DNA of 6,212 bases from Bacteroidota bacterium (GTDB lineage Bacteria; Bacteroidota; Bacteroidia; Cytophagales; Hymenobacteraceae): NCBI GenBank assembly GCA_023424725.1, contig JAFADQ010000078.1:1-6212 (forward strand). Direction: 5' to 3'. Shown here in pieces: positions 5,648 through 6,212 of the stretch. Made by a program: the position numbers and the translations under genes. Position 1 is the stretch's first letter, and every line of letters starts with the position of its first letter. The notes under the pieces are model-generated. The model was not told the origin of the DNA. It made no database searches and was given only the letters and a program-made list of their open reading frames with translations.

Positions 5648-6212
5648 TTACGCCGCCATTTTCATTCCGGAGTTCTGCTCTTGTGCACTGTTATTTGCCC
5701 TTTGCAGCACCGGAATAATCTTGTCTTTCCAGCGATCTTCTACAAAAGAGTTTTGAAGATGCTTTGGCAGTTGCACTATTATTTCTTGGTACGCTTCTAA
5801 GCCCATAGCCTGCGCTACATACGCTTCATGAATAAAGTTAAGATAGCTCACAATATAAACCAGCGATTCGTGAAACAGCTTAAAATCTATATCAGACTGC
5901 ACAAAGCGCTGTATTTCCCGATGGTTTGCCGATACGCGCAGCCTGCCCAGCAGATCGAAAAAGCTGGTGTAGCCTATGCGCCAGGTTAGTTGCTGCCAGT
6001 GCGCCGGGCTAAATTTTTCCAGCAGTTTGCCTGTCCTGGCACTTCTAATGGCCGTTGCAGGATTATTCTGAACTTGCTGCCGCACATTTTTCGCCCGCAT
6101 TTTTCTGGTGGTCCGTAAAAACTGCCCGATTTGCGCCTGCGCTTCCAGCTCTTTCGCGGCTAAGTTTAATCCAGGTTTATAAATAGAGAGCGGCAACCGG
6201 TGCACTTTATCC
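5648..6212 (-). CDS. Hypothetical protein, C-terminal part (open at the right edge)
   Basis: The reading frame is open from the right edge to the TAA at 5648-5650, giving 187 complete codons. The first possible start inside the window is a GTG at 6205 (HRLPLSIYKPG follows). Codons upstream of it remain open, so the true start may lie outside the window. I do not recognise the family. The visible part has no signal peptide, membrane segment or cysteine, and looks mainly helical. A basic stretch (RTTRKMRAKNVRQQ, about residues 33-46 counted from the GTG) is followed by SPAHWQQLTWRIGYTSFFDLL and by SLVYIVSYLNFIHEAYVAQAM. The C-terminus is polar and Gln/Asn-rich (NNSAQEQNSGMKMAA). It is probably cytoplasmic. 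It converges on the small T9SS gene and shares a terminator with it, so nothing ties it to the secreted genes. It is likely a real gene because of its normal composition and the well-placed terminator. Confidence 0.7.
   Translation of the reverse strand, partial: DKVHRLPLSIYKPGLNLAAKELEAQAQIGQFLRTTRKMRAKNVRQQVQNNPATAIRSARTGKLLEKFSPAHWQQLTWRIGYTSFFDLLGRLRVSANHREIQRFVQSDIDFKLFHESLVYIVSYLNFIHEAYVAQAMGLEAYQEIIVQLPKHLQNSFVEDRWKDKIIPVLQRANNSAQEQNSGMKMAA

Overview
The window reads as a Bacteroidota chromosome, most likely a Cytophagales/Hymenobacteraceae-type organism. Three things point there: two type IX secretion (T9SS) C-terminal sorting domains, a DUF6029-type outer-membrane barrel, and one perfect TAnnTTTG (Bacteroidota -7) promoter element paired with TTTG. 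The placement below phylum level is an inference. All six genes look intact apart from two cut by the window edges. I see no RNA genes, mobile elements, CRISPR arrays or large repeats.

Left region (1-2443, minus strand): a tight three-gene operon, read right to left. It encodes a TlpA/ResA-like thiol-disulfide oxidoreductase (WCKPC), a DUF6029-type outer-membrane beta-barrel, and the N-terminus of an Omp28-like lipoprotein with a CGQC thioredoxin-type motif. The gaps are 48 and 9 bases. Middle region (2503-4735, minus strand): a monocistronic 686-residue secreted protein that begins with an Omp28/thioredoxin-like module (CGPC) and ends in a T9SS sorting tail. It has its own promoter upstream and its own hairpin terminator, which separates it from the operon.

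Right region: a divergently transcribed 234-residue T9SS cargo protein (4869-5573, plus) with a single CWEEC cysteine pair. A 17-bp hairpin follows and can terminate transcription from both sides. The last gene (5648 to the right edge, minus) is an unrecognised, cysteine-free, mostly helical protein that is open at its 5' end.

Common thread: all five envelope or secreted proteins are Cys-poor, and each carries exactly one closely spaced Cys pair in its visible mature region (apart from the lipidation Cys of the lipoprotein). Three of these are thioredoxin-fold CxxC motifs (CKPC, CGQC, CGPC). Two are candidate client disulfides: C-x4-C in the last hairpin of the barrel and C-x3-C in the small T9SS protein. 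This suggests a locus for extracytoplasmic thiol-disulfide chemistry, possibly folding or repair of outer-membrane and surface proteins. The functional link is inference.
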